DNA of 64,000 nt from Argopecten irradians. Its lineage: Eukaryota; Mollusca; Bivalvia; Pectinida; Pectinidae. Every line of letters begins with the position of its first letter. The first letter of the stretch is position 1. Positions 33,601 through 43,330 of this stretch are shown here, piece by piece. The notes below the pieces were generated by a model that was not told where the DNA came from, did not search any database, and was given only the letters and a program-made list of their open reading frames with translations. The stretch is from positions 57,381,467-57,445,466 of the forward strand of contig NC_091134.1 of the NCBI RefSeq assembly GCF_041381155.1, read 5' to 3'. A program made the translations under genes and the position numbers.

Positions 33601-36352
33601 ACCCGTTATACCGCCAAACCCGCCTACCGCCATCCGCCATCACATTTGCGGAACAAATGATTAAAATAACACTATAATGACCTTGTTAATATCGCCAAAT
33701 TCTCTGTTATAGGGACACATGTTTTTGTAAAGCTGCCAAATGACAGGTAAACAGCTAAACACACACTATGGCCGTGTGTATGACCCTGTGTGCACAGTGA
33801 AATCAATAAACAATATGGGTATAACTTTGTTATAGTTTTACAGGTAGGTGTCGTAAGTTGTGGTGAATAAAACTCAGTTCTGAACATGCGTTTTACGTAC
33901 TATTAACGTTAGTTATTTATTGACAAAAAGGAACCCACAAAGTTGTTTCTCGATATCGCCGTTCGTTTATATTGGTCTATAAAATGCAACTAGTAATTTA
34001 AAGAGCGATAGAAATATTACGTACATGCAGAAGAATCCGCTGTTTATTAGTAAGATCAAATCGTCGTCTGAGTGCCGTTTATTACCGGAGTACCTGTTTT
34101 GATATTTGTAGACATGTGCTTATGTGAGGTCACGATATACCGTCAAACTCGATATATCGCCAAAATTTAGGAAAACAGAAGGTGGCGATATAACAGGTTT
34201 TACTGTACATTGTATATACATGTACATGTATTTGATATTAATTTTATTCAAATGATGTAACGTTTTATGATACATATAAATTTTGACAGATTGAGGAATC
34301 TCTTGGAATGGTGATGATATTTACCATAGTCTCAGCTGTACAGGAAAAGCTCACAGAGATTGTTGAGGAATCAAGGAAGAAGCGGATAGAGGATGCAGAA
34401 GCAGCGAAAAAATTACTGGAAGAACAGGAAATGGTAAATTATATTATATATATATATAAACTTTATTCTATAGGGCAATATTATCTCTCATAATGACAAT
34501 ATTCATATATTTCTTTGAATTGTCTGGAATACTTGCAACAATCTATCATTAATAAATTCAGAATAGCAGTTTTAATTGGTGTATTGAATGTTTCACTATA
34601 TGTTCCTTGTAAAAGTAATGACCATATATGTATGTCAGTTATTTCATGGTACACTTTTTATGTGCAGAAAAAGTTTGAGGGAACCAGAGTTACAATAGAA
34701 ACCTTCCTTGCATGGAAAGCTAAATTTGACGCAGAGATGAGTGAACAGAAAAGGCTGAAAAATCAGACAGTTGTAGGTCCTAAGGGTCTCACAGGTAGGC
34801 ATTAATATTCTGTGTCTTTGTTTAGTGCTTAGATCTTTTGACCCAAGGTCATTTGGAGCTTAGCTATATCATCAACATACAAACCTATTCATTGTTTTAA
34901 GCCCACCATTATCAGATGGTCCATCGTCCTTCATCTGTCCGTCCGTCCGTCCATTAACAATTAATTTTTGTTACCACTATTTCTCAGAAAGCACTAAAGG
35001 GATCTTTTTCAAATTTGATATCTATGTTCCCCTTGGACCCGAGTTGTGCATACTTTATTTTGGGACCAATCTGTCAAAAGATGGCCACCAGGCAGCCATG
35101 TTGGATTTTAATACTTAAAAGTTTGTTACCGTATTTCTCAGAAAGTAATGAAGGGATCTTTCTCAAATATCATATCTAGGTTCCCCTTGGATGCTTGTTA
35201 TGCATATTACATTTTGGGACAGATCGGTCAACAAAGTTATTTTGATAATTAAAGTTTTGTTACGGTTATTTTCCAAAAAATACTGAAGGAATATGTCTCA
35301 AATTTAATACATAGGTTCCCCAAGGTTGTGCATATTGCATTTTGGAACCGATCAGTCAACAAGATGGCCGACTGGCCGCCATTTTGGATTTTGATAGTTA
35401 AAGATTGTTATTTTTCTGAAAGTACTTCAGGTATTTTTCTCAAATTTCATCTGCAGGTTTCTCTAGCGGCCAAGTTGTGCTTATTGGATTTTGGTATTGA
35501 TGGGTCAACAAGATGACTGACCGGCTGCCATGTTGGATTTTGATAGTTAAATTTTAAAAAGTAGAGAAACGATCCGTCTGTCATTTGAATTTTGTCAGAC
35601 ATAGATAATTCTTTGGTGGGCGCCAAGATTCCTCTTGGATCTCTGCCAAGATTCCTCTTGGATCTCTTGTTTAATAACTTTTTCACTTAAAATGTTATTT
35701 GAAAATGCATTTCTTTCAATACTAGTTATCTGCAAGCATTGAACCAAAATTCTTTAATATTCTATAACATATTATTATGTGTATAATTTAGGAAAAGAGC
35801 TGTTCTTCACCGACGACACAATGAATGATTCTGATGTGAAGTTTCTTCAATCAGGTATGTTTTTTGTGTGTTTTTAAGACATTAACAGATAACATTTAAA
35901 TTGTTGAAGTTTCAACAAAATTTAACAAAGGAACATTGTTTTCTCTGTCTATAATATAAGATTGTCTGAGATTTTACTATCAATCTTGTTCCCTCCTATC
36001 AAAAACTGTAAAACTAGATCTATCATGGAATAACATGTTTGGTTGATATCTACACCAAAGTATGTCAGCTGATTATACTTACCAACAATCTTCTACTTTG
36101 ATGGTTTTAGTTGTGTACATATCATGTAATCCTCATTGATTTCAACACTGTGTAATTTTTGTTGGTTACTGACAGCTGCCGGCTTTCTGTCTATAACTTA
36201 ACAGAAAATATGTAAATAACAAGAAAAATATGATAAATTTTGTCATTACAGAGGAAGATACAGTAGAAGTTGATGAATCCTTGTTTCAAGACATGGATGA
36301 CCTTGACCTAGATGACAATGACCTTGACCTTGAAGATACAGCTGTTGATTAA
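27687..36352 (+). CDS. RWDD1: RWD domain-containing protein 1 (DRG family-regulatory protein 2)
   Basis: Binds and stabilises the translational GTPase DRG2 in other animals. Coding exons: 27687-27759, 30865-30960, 32555-32682, 34290-34433, 34668-34794, 35792-35854 and 36252-36352. All introns are GT..AG and phases join to 243 aa, the same as human. The N-terminal RWD domain (about residues 1-110) starts [20 protein letters not shown] and carries the RWD signature [30 protein letters not shown] follows, then a charged helix ([18 protein letters not shown]), [16 protein letters not shown], and an acidic tail with [16 protein letters not shown] before TAA. A polyadenylation hexamer AATAAA sits at 36372. 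The gene is divergent from TRAPPC3. Confidence 0.97.
27984..28366. mobile_element. complete MITE, family GATGCTCC, in RWDD1 intron 1
   Basis: It begins GATGCTCCACCGCCGACA and ends TGTCAGCGGTGGAGCATC, giving terminal inverted repeats of about 18 bp with one mismatch. Both sides are flanked by TTTAA, a likely target-site duplication (TTAA would also fit). About 383 bp, no coding capacity. The right half matches 17.2 and 36.5 kb; the left half matches 18.8 kb. The flanking TTAA would suit a piggyBac-type transposase, but the superfamily is not settled. Confidence 0.85.
28745..29520 (-). mobile_element. tRNA-derived SINEs with a nested MITE, tandemly duplicated
   Basis: Three copies of a minus-strand tRNA-like head lie at about 28770-28856, 28985-29073 and 29230-29313. 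Each has a B box (GGTTCGAATCCC) and an A-box-like TAGCTCAGTCAGTAGAG. The last two lie in direct repeats of 244 bp (28966-29209 and 29210-29452), almost identical. After the head in the second repeat is a MITE (29317-29481) with 15-bp ends AGGGGTTTCATTATC and GATAATGAAACCCCT, flanked by TCACC on both sides. The interrupted SINE resumes after it (GATGATCGACC). It lies in RWDD1 intron 1. The apparent 177-codon open frame across it is a by-product of the repeat. Confidence 0.85.
29521..30864. other. rest of RWDD1 intron 1
   Basis: Non-coding apart from the hairpin at 30505-30582. An A run sits at about 30771-30790. Confidence 0.5.
30505..30582. repeat. hairpin with about 28-bp arms
   Basis: CTTTCACTTTATGCAAAAAT and ATTTTTGCATAAAGTGAAAG are exact inverted copies, extended by a few bases on each side, around a loop of about 20 bp. 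Possibly a tiny foldback element. Confidence 0.75.
31000..31350 (-). repeat. decayed tRNA-derived SINE
   Basis: GAGAGGAGACAATGTTTTGTAGCC, a B-box relic (AGGTTCAAGTCTGGGAC) and GATGATCGAC follow the same order as the SINEs at 28.7-29.5 kb, with many changes. A second relic (GACCAGACCGGGCTCTGAAC) lies at about 31024. In RWDD1 intron 2. Confidence 0.55.
31990..32480 (-). mobile_element. Tandem-core element, family 1, copy C
   Basis: Reverse orientation. The CGGA simple repeat appears as CCTTCCGTCCGTC near 32006. Two to three core units follow (CTCAAATTTCATAAGTAGG, CAAGATGGCGGTCAGG). The left-end block GATCATTCTTTGTTGGGGGCC lies near 32450. The terminal palindrome beyond the CGGA stretch is missing. 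It lies in RWDD1 intron 2 and ends about 75 bp before exon 3. Confidence 0.75.
32990..33462. repeat. 24-bp minisatellite with one CACGTG E-box per unit
   Basis: About 19-20 units of 24 bp, centred on AAAGCCACGTGTCAGATC, in RWDD1 intron 3. I count 16 exact CACGTG sites. Two unit types alternate irregularly: ...ACTGGCAAAG... and ...ACTGACAAAG.... A few units are off-register near 33145-33190. Since 24 is a multiple of 3, several frames stay open on both strands; these are not genes. Confidence 0.95.
33508..34205. mobile_element. non-autonomous pogo/Tigger-like DNA transposon
   Basis: The left end reads CAGTAAAACCCCGTTATAT and the right end, in reverse complement, CAGTAAAACCTGTTATATCG. Both sides are flanked by TA. 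TIRs starting CAGTAAAACC with a TA duplication are typical of the pogo branch of Tc1/mariner. The 698-bp body has no transposase frame. It includes a short internal repeat (TACCGCCAAACCCGC twice, about 33540 and 33609). In RWDD1 intron 3. Confidence 0.8.
34890..35675 (-). mobile_element. Tandem-core element, family 1, copy D, near full length
   Basis: Reverse orientation in RWDD1 intron 5. It opens with the terminal palindrome relic AAGCCCACCATTATCAGATGG and the simple repeat CTGTCCGTCCGTCCGTCC. Four to five core units follow. It closes with TTTGGTGGGCGCCAAGATTCC and TTGGATCTCTTGTTT, the reverse of the AACAAGAG start. The palindromic left-end block is itself duplicated (AAGATTCCTCTTGGATCTC twice, 35628-35668). 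Confidence 0.8.
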
Positions 36353-36371
36353 TATTTTAGATGTTTTATAT

Positions 36372-36377
36372 AATAAA
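36372..36377 (+). terminator. RWDD1 polyadenylation signal
   Basis: AATAAA lies 20 bp after the RWDD1 stop codon and is followed by a T-rich stretch (TTTTTGTTGTAATGTTGG). This implies a very short 3' UTR. Confidence 0.6.
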
Positions 36378-36497
36378 TTAAAACTTATTTGAAATTACGT
36401 TTTTGTTGTAATGTTGGACCCCTTGTTGGTCTTAGTAAACAATATAAAATTGCACTCACCTGGTAAAAAAGTTGTAGGGAATAATCAATCTTTTCTT

Positions 36498-36712
36498 AAA
36501 GATGCTCCACCGCTGACAAATGGTATTTTTTCACTATCAAAAACAGTATCAGACGATTTAGTATTTTTCTTCAATTACAAAAGTTACTTACTTTACACCA
36601 TTACCACCATTGAAAAGTTTGAGCTTCTAATTTTACTTCAAGTTAAAAATATGAAATATAATTAATTGCATCCCGAAAAATTCTGTGTCACTATATCCTA
36701 TATGGAAGGAAG
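36498..36712 (+). mobile_element. MITE family GATGCTCC, copy 3 (partial)
   Basis: It starts GATGCTCCACCGCTGACA directly after TTAAA and ends in TATATCCTATATGGAAG. It matches the right half of the complete element at 28 kb. About 145 bp downstream of RWDD1. Confidence 0.8.
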
Positions 36713-36754
36713 TATTAACCTATTATTATTATTAACCTAGCAGGAGCTGATGTT

Positions 36755-37740
36755 TTTTAGGTCATCTGACTGAAGGGTGAGGATGGCCTACAATGTATAG
36801 TCGTATGTTTCATCCGTCCATCGTCCGCAGTGCGCCGTCCGTTAACTTTTCACATTTTGAACTTCTTCTCAAGTTCTACCAGTGCGATTTAGCTGAAACT
36901 TACATGAAATGGTCATGACATGGTCCCGACCAAGTGTTGTTATTTTTCGGGTCGATCCGAAATTAAAGATGGCCACCACAGCCGCCATCAAAAACACATT
37001 TTGAACTTCTTCTCAAGTTCTACGAGTGCGATTTAGCTGAAAATTGCATGAAATGATCCTGACATGGTCCTGTCAAATTTTGTTAATTTTCGGGTCGATC
37101 TGATATCCAAGATGGCAGCCGCCATATTGAAAACACATTTTGAACTTCTTCTCAAATTCTATCGGTGTGATTTAGCTGAAATTGCATTAAATGATCATGA
37201 CATGGCCCGACTAAGTGTTGTTATTTTTCGGGTCGATCCGAAATCAAAGATGGCCGCCACAGCCGCCATCTTGAAAACACATTTTGAACTTCTTCTCAAA
37301 TTCTACCGGGTAATTTGGCTGAAACTTGCATGAAATGATTCTGACATAGTCCCGATAAAGTGTTGTTATTTTTCGGGTCAATCCGAAATCCAAGATGGCC
37401 GCCACAGCCGTCATCTTGAAAACACATGTTGAACTTCTTCTCAAGTTCTACCGGTGCGATTTGGCTGAAACTTGCATGAAAAGATCCTGACATGGTCCCG
37501 ACAAAGTATTGTTACATTTCTGCTTGATCTCAAATCGAAGATGGCTACCATGACACTGTATCCAATTAATTTCCTATACGTTAAGGCCCTTGGGCCTCTT
37601 GTTTGAAATAAAATTTGTTGAAAGAAATTGAAAATGATCCTGATATGGTCCTGACAAAGTGATACCATATATAATTAATTTTACCATTGCCAAGGTAGTC
37701 GGATGACCGTTAAGACCCTTTGGGCGTCTTGTCCTTATTG
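36755..37740 (-). mobile_element. Tandem-core element, family 4
   Basis: Reverse orientation. It opens TTTTTTAGGTCATCTGACTG (reverse of a CTAA end) and continues through CATCCGTCCATCGTCCGCAG (the CGGA-type stretch). Five to six units of about 145-150 bp follow, with GATGGCCGCCACAGCCGCC, CACATTTTGAACTTCTTCTC and TGTTATTTTTCGGGTCGAT. It closes with GGCCCTTGGGCCTCTTGTTT (reverse of AACAAGAG plus a GGCCC palindrome) at about 37583-37602. A diverged second closing block follows at about 37713-37734 (CCCTTTGGGCGTCTTGTCC). Confidence 0.8.
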
Positions 37741-38784
37741 AAACCATTTGGCGTTTTCTCAATTTTGTTTCAAAATTCATCTGGACTGCCATTCGAACTT
37801 TGTCTCGGTCTGCTAAAAATGTTAAATAAATTCCTTTACTTGACTATACATGAGGAAAAGATGCTATACATGAGAAAAGATGGTTGTATTTCACAATAAT
37901 TCCACTGATGATATTAGTTGTACATATCTAAAATAAGCAGGATAAGGAGGGTGGGGAATGTCAAGAGGAATCAAATTGCAGACTCTGTGGTAACCCAGAA
38001 AACGTGCAAGCTCATTCTGTCTTCATTCTCAGTTGCATTGGCGAATGGATGGTATGTCGTTGCAGATATATTGGGCATGAACAGGAAGGCACTAAGGAAG
38101 GATGGTACATCTGTATGTGACTGAAGTTTGGCAACTTTGTGCAGGGAAAGTACAGAAGGTGACACAATGGACTACTTGGGACTTGGTACTGATGGGGACT
38201 TACAATGTCAAGCTGATCTTGGTAGAGATGGCTTCATTACGACTTTAGCGGAGACGTGAACATGGAAAGTGAACTACAAGACCTTTTGTGAATACAAAAG
38301 GTGCTGTGATCACAGATTGATGGACATGTGAGCAGTCCAGGGATGGGATTGACACCAAGATATATTAGGTGATCCACAGACCAGTAAGGTCATTCTGTTC
38401 AAATTTTGCGGAAAGCCAGGAGTCAGTGTCCTAACAACAACGTTTTCACTCCTGCTTTGATTAGGCAATAGATATTTTGACGGATAAACAAATAGACGGT
38501 AATTGTTTTGACGGCATCACATTTTCTTTTTGGTGAACGGGGTTGATGACTTCAGTATTTTACATCCTTTGACATTTAGTTTGAAAAGGACTTCATAATT
38601 AAAAATGTACAACATAAAATCGACCGTGTCGATTAAGGAGGGTCATTATCACTTTGTGTTATAATTCCGAATAATAATTTTAAGCTAATAACTCGTCCAG
38701 CTCTACAATGTTATCTTGTTTTATATTCCGTTTAATTATCAAAAGCCGTTTCCGAAATTAAATTGTTGTTAACACCAAAGGTCG
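37741..38784. other. unassigned, no gene called
   Basis: A few modest open frames (for example 37918-38124, +) lack splice context and resemble no family I know. Base composition from 37,940 to 38,450 is less AT-rich than its surroundings, so an old mobile-element fragment is possible. Confidence 0.3.
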
Positions 38785-38882
38785 TTACTTTTCTCATACT
38801 GCGATGACGTTATTGTCAGTTAGCCGTCCACACATAACATCAGTTTTCAAACTAAATGACGTCATTTGTGACATAGCTTCTA
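38785..38882 (+). repeat. diverged direct repeat, left copy (partner 41042-41135)
   Basis: Both copies carry ATGACGTTATT, CAGTTAGCCG, CACA.ATAACAT and AAATGACGTCATT in the same order and spacing over about 95 bp. They are 2.26 kb apart. Each ends in a CRE-like TGACGTCA. The nature of the repeat is unknown. Confidence 0.6.
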
Positions 38883-39617
38883 TTCGTAATGAATCGACAT
38901 TTTCAACTTCAAAAGCTTGCGTACATTAAACTAGGTGATTGAGAGATTTTTTCGGAAACATTCCTTGACCAAAAATGTTTGGTAAGCGATGTTTGGTAGG
39001 CTTTTTTATTTTGCTTAATGCCCGATAGCCGTTTTGATGTTTTTGTGTTTTGTTTTTTGTTTAACTTCATTTTATACACTATCGTGTACAATTATATTTG
39101 AAATTAATACCTGTGTGACAGTACATCCTAATTTCAATAAAACATAATGATAATATATTCTAGAATATGGACATATAGTTACTGTGTAAATAGTCGGACG
39201 CATTTTGGGTATATTTAAGGTTCGAATTACCTTATTGAGAGTGATCTTGAAATTAACATCTGTTATGCTTTTCACCTTTGTTAGTTATTCTCTTTCCCTT
39301 CCTCAGTACCTATCTAGTTGTTATGTAATGCACAATATACCATATGTAATTTACATATATTAAAGTACTTTTTATCACATACACGTATTATAGTGACTTC
39401 GTCCGTGTAATATTCATATCCGCACATCCTATATAAATAATTCTTTGATATAAGATGAGTTTTTTTCAGTAATTCAATGTCTTTTAAAAACTGTTTGTGA
39501 TTGCGCTATACCCATGATAGTAGAAAGAAGTGCACTCTCATTCATTTATAGTGAATGAATCTTTTTCCTGCGCAACAAGAAAATGATTTACTTACGTTTT
39601 AAATGTCATCTGTATAG

Positions 39618-39763
39618 GGATTGAATGTATTTTTCTAATTTTTATAGCGGTTATGAATAGCAGAAGCTGTCTACATATCCCGCGTTAGCACTCCTTGGAA
39701 GATATGTAGATATCTTCTGCTATTCATAGCCGCTATGAAAATTAGAAAAAATACATTCAATCC
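39618..39763. mobile_element. foldback MITE, about 62-bp arms
   Basis: The left arm begins GGATTGAATGTATTTTTCTAA and runs through ATAGCGGTTATGAATAGCAG. The right arm is its reverse complement with few differences, ending AATACATTCAATCC. The loop is about 20 bp (CCCGCGTTAGCACTCC). No coding capacity. Confidence 0.85.
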
Positions 39764-41845
39764 ATATATTAACATAAGAATAATTTATAAAATAAACATT
39801 ATTGAAAGGATATATATTATATTTAAAATTATGACACCCATGCACGACGAGAAACGTTAACGAGATTAACAACTGGATAACAAAGTCGTTCCACAACGTC
39901 AAGTTTTCAAGCTACCGCCTTCCGGTCGACCTATTTTTGCAAATGACAAACGATAAACAAGAAATATTAAGTTTTGATTGACTTATTACACTAAACCTTA
40001 GTTGATTCTATATCAAGAAACAACACATTAGAGATTTGACATTAAAATATTGTGGGGGACTATTTTTATCGAAACAAAACTGGCGTATTGTTTGAAATCA
40101 GCTGATCGATGCACGAGAATAGTTGTATTCATAGTGTATTCATATTGTTTTCATAGGCAAATATTCGTTTTCGTCAGTTGGTTGATTCATATAGTGACGA
40201 AACACTCGGAATGTAAGTATAAGCACATGGTTGCAGGATAAACACGGTACATGGTTAGTCTTACAATACATGATTTAATATGGTGATCGACTCAGAAAGT
40301 TGAGATGACTCGGCAAAGCCTCGTCGTCATTGCCATTCGCACTAAAATAAACCATGTATTGCAAGATACCAACCATGTATTCTCTATTGGATATCTCACC
40401 AGTGTAATATGACCTGGAACGATTTGCCTTAATTAACTGTTCTGAGCAGGTAATCCATTGCGGCGTCATCATATAAAAAATGGCGTGACGTTAGGAGGAC
40501 GATCCAACAAAATATTTGCTCCCACTGCATTTTGCGACGCATTAAAAAATCGAAATGTAGGTGTTTAATTTTGTGATAAAAATAATCTTGGTTGTGGTCA
40601 TTTTATATATAAGATAAAAGACACTGAACAATTCAAATGAACGAGCATTTAAGACAAAACGTGTATATGTTTTCGCCAGATCCTTCTGGCTAAAGGCTGA
40701 TTTTGTTTACTCACATTATAGAAAACAATAAATATCACCATCTAAAAGACTAGTATAATGATTGACTGAACATTGGGCAACATTTCAAAGCCACTTTTTA
40801 AACATACAATTTTGATTCAGTACGATTCTGTAAGTATTTTCGAAAGTCGGTAACATAAGTTTAACGATTAAGATTTATTGAAAACAGGTGAATTGATGCT
40901 AACCTGCCATTCTGTATAATTTTTACCGTTATCTTCTCATTTACATGTGTAATGGACATCACGAGGAAGATGTTCATGGACATCATCTCGCAAAGAGATG
41001 GTTTAGCCTTTGAATTTTCGCCTTTCGCTATAAGGTCCTTTCGGCGTTAATGTTCTCACACTCAAATGACGTTATTAACAGTTAGCCGATCACAAATAAC
41101 ATTTAATTTTCCATCCAAATGACGTCATTACTCATGATAAAACTTGTCTAAAAAATATAAATATAACATATGGGACAAGTATAATTCCAACCGTGTGGAC
41201 AAAACAAAATTGTCAAATTTTCGAGGCGATCTGCTCCTTTATCAAGATATACAAAACGAACATGATAACATAATAGGAAACGAACAGTAATGCGGGACAA
41301 AGTAGACAAATATCAAACTATAAATTAAACATAAATATAACATAAAAACATATCACTTGTCTAATAAACATCTTTGACAGAGTAAATATTATGAAACAAA
41401 TACAATTCGAGTTTATGCGAAAATGAACTTAAAAAACCCAATAGATGGTCAACATACATGTACCTAACATAATTTTATTTCATTTACTTTTATATTAATT
41501 TCATATATGAATAAAGTCAATGGACTTCTTAAAATTAAGTTTGATACAAAAACAATGATCTAGTATTATATCATTCAAAGTTAAACTTTTTACCAATTTC
41601 ATTTTTAAAAGCTTGAAGCCATTAATTGTGCTATATAGCCTAAGTGTCCTATATCCATTGTATAATGCGTTCAGTAAGATCAAGGCCGTGATTTTTATGG
41701 TAAAATGCTACATACAAATTGGCAAACAATCTATTTCATTAGTTGAAACTACAGAGGGTTAAACGTTTCAGTGAGATCGACAATAAAAAACAATTTATTA
41801 GTAGTGTCACGAACGGACATTTATAAGAATGAGAATAAAAACGAT
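39764..41845. other. non-coding, AT-rich; contains partner repeat at 41042-41135
   Basis: No supported gene. The only structure is the right copy of the ATGACGTTATT/CAGTTAGCCG direct repeat at 41042-41135. Confidence 0.4.
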
Positions 41846-42084
41846 TTAGATACTTCTGCATTTGTAATATTTCTTTGTGTCAGCATCGATACAGCACGTT
41901 TCCCCGTCCTTCATTAATATTTCATAAAACAATCTCCGGGTTTCCGTAGGAATTCGAGCAGAAGCATTTAATGTGCCCGTTAGATGATAGTTGTCAAATA
42001 CAAAATCAATTTCGACCTTGATCACCCGCCGACTACCGATTCCAATTTTCTTGGGCTTACGTTTCTTTCCATGTCGTGTGTCCA
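41846..42084 (-). CDS. possible terminal coding exon, unknown product
   Basis: On the minus strand an acceptor-like AACACCTGCAG precedes a frame open to a TAA at 41848-41846. It encodes about 79 aa, including DTRHGKKRKPKKIGIG, VIKVEIDFVFDNYHL and CCIDADTKKYYKC. The basic start followed by mixed hydrophobic sequence looks protein-like, and the composition differs from the AT-rich surroundings. No upstream exon was found and I do not recognise the family. It might also be a pseudogene or a chance frame. Confidence 0.35.
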
Positions 42085-42574
42085 CTGCAGGTGTTAGCTG
42101 TTGGTGAAATATCATTGATGTGTAGGTAGTGTTGGAATCTGTGATAACTTATTGTTCAAATGTCTGTTTTGTCCGGAAAACCAATTACACTTTTATTGGC
42201 AATCTATATTTAACCTGGTTCATCCAGTAGTTCACCAAATAACATAAATGCTTATACCCGGCTATCCTTACCAAAATACATAAATATTTAATAGATAGAT
42301 AAATAAATTCATTGTAAATACAAATGTAAATAATTATAAAAAAAACACCTAATAAAGTAATAACAAAAATCAAAATAAAAAAGAAGTCTCTGCTTATTAT
42401 CAAGCTTTTAAATATACAATATTATATGGCGTGTCATTATTTATGATTTGAAATTATTTTTTTCTTATTTCTAACATTAATGAGAGCGAGAATATCATAC
42501 TATTATATTTTAGATTAAATATAAGTAAAAGTATTTAACCTATATTTGTTTATCTACAAAGTAATCGTAGAGAC

Positions 42575-42732
42575 TGTTATTTTCGCGGGGATGATATTGT
42601 TGCGGGGATGTGGGGATGATATTGTCGCGAGGATAATATTGTCGCGGGGATGCGGGGATGATATTTTCGCGGGGATGCGGGGATGATATTTATACGGATA
42701 ATGTTATGGTCGCGAAAATTTGATCCGCGAAA
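42575..42732. repeat. GC-rich minisatellite (GCGGGGATGATATT)n
   Basis: Irregular tandem of GCGGGGATGATATT and GCGGGGATGCGGGGATG units within strongly AT-rich DNA. It ends with GGTCGCGAAAATTTGATCCGCG. The G clusters on the plus strand could form G-quadruplex-like structure (inference). Confidence 0.8.
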
Positions 42733-43221
42733 TGATGAATGAAGGATGAATCAATTGTATGCTTATACCAAGGAAGCGAAATATTAAATTGGTGAAAATA
42801 ACCGTTTTTGTGGTGTTTTGCGGTATCTAATAATGTTTTGTAGGATGGATTTAATATTTAACCTTTTGAATATGCTCACGAAGATGTTTGATAGATTATA
42901 TTGTCCATTTCGAAATTTATGAAATCTTTTAATTATCAGAAACTATTAATTAACATGAACATATCTTTGACAGAATAAATGCTAAATCGCCTTTAAAACG
43001 TCACGTTGAAGATAAACCTTTTAATTTAAAGTAAGCCGAACAACATAATTTCTATAATATATAGATAAATATTATTTATATATAGATAAATATTATATAT
43101 TAAATAAATAATATATATATATTAACATACATGTGGTAAATACAAGATAAATACATATAAAGTTAAGTCATTTAAAGTAAAACTGGTCCAGCAAGTAGAT
43201 AGGAGGATGTTCATGCCACTA
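42733..43221. other. AT-rich, includes TA-rich low complexity at 43050-43130
   Basis: No gene seen. The 43,050-43,130 stretch is built from ATAGATAAATATTAT-like and TATATA runs. Confidence 0.6.
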
Positions 43222-43330
43222 AAACGTTTCAAATTCAAATTCAAATTCAAATTATTTTATCAATTTTAGGCTTTACAGCCCATCAATACAAATACAACAA
43301 ATGTATACAAGGCACGCACTGCACTAAAGC
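43222..43330 (-). repeat. retroposon 3' tail with (AAATTC)n
   Basis: Four tandem AAATTC hexamers followed by AGGCTTTACAGCCCATC and a stretch of about 70 bp. On the minus strand this is a body ending in (GAATTT)n, the kind of short tandem tail that some LINEs and their SINEs carry. The body is too short to name. Confidence 0.4.

Noticed and set aside
37918-38124. 68-codon plus-strand frame downstream of RWDD1
   Set aside because: No domain, splice context or homology I recognise.
40275-40472. Minus-strand 65-codon frame beginning MMTPQWITC
   Set aside because: Protein-like at a glance, but no splice sites, homology or neighbouring exons could be recognised.
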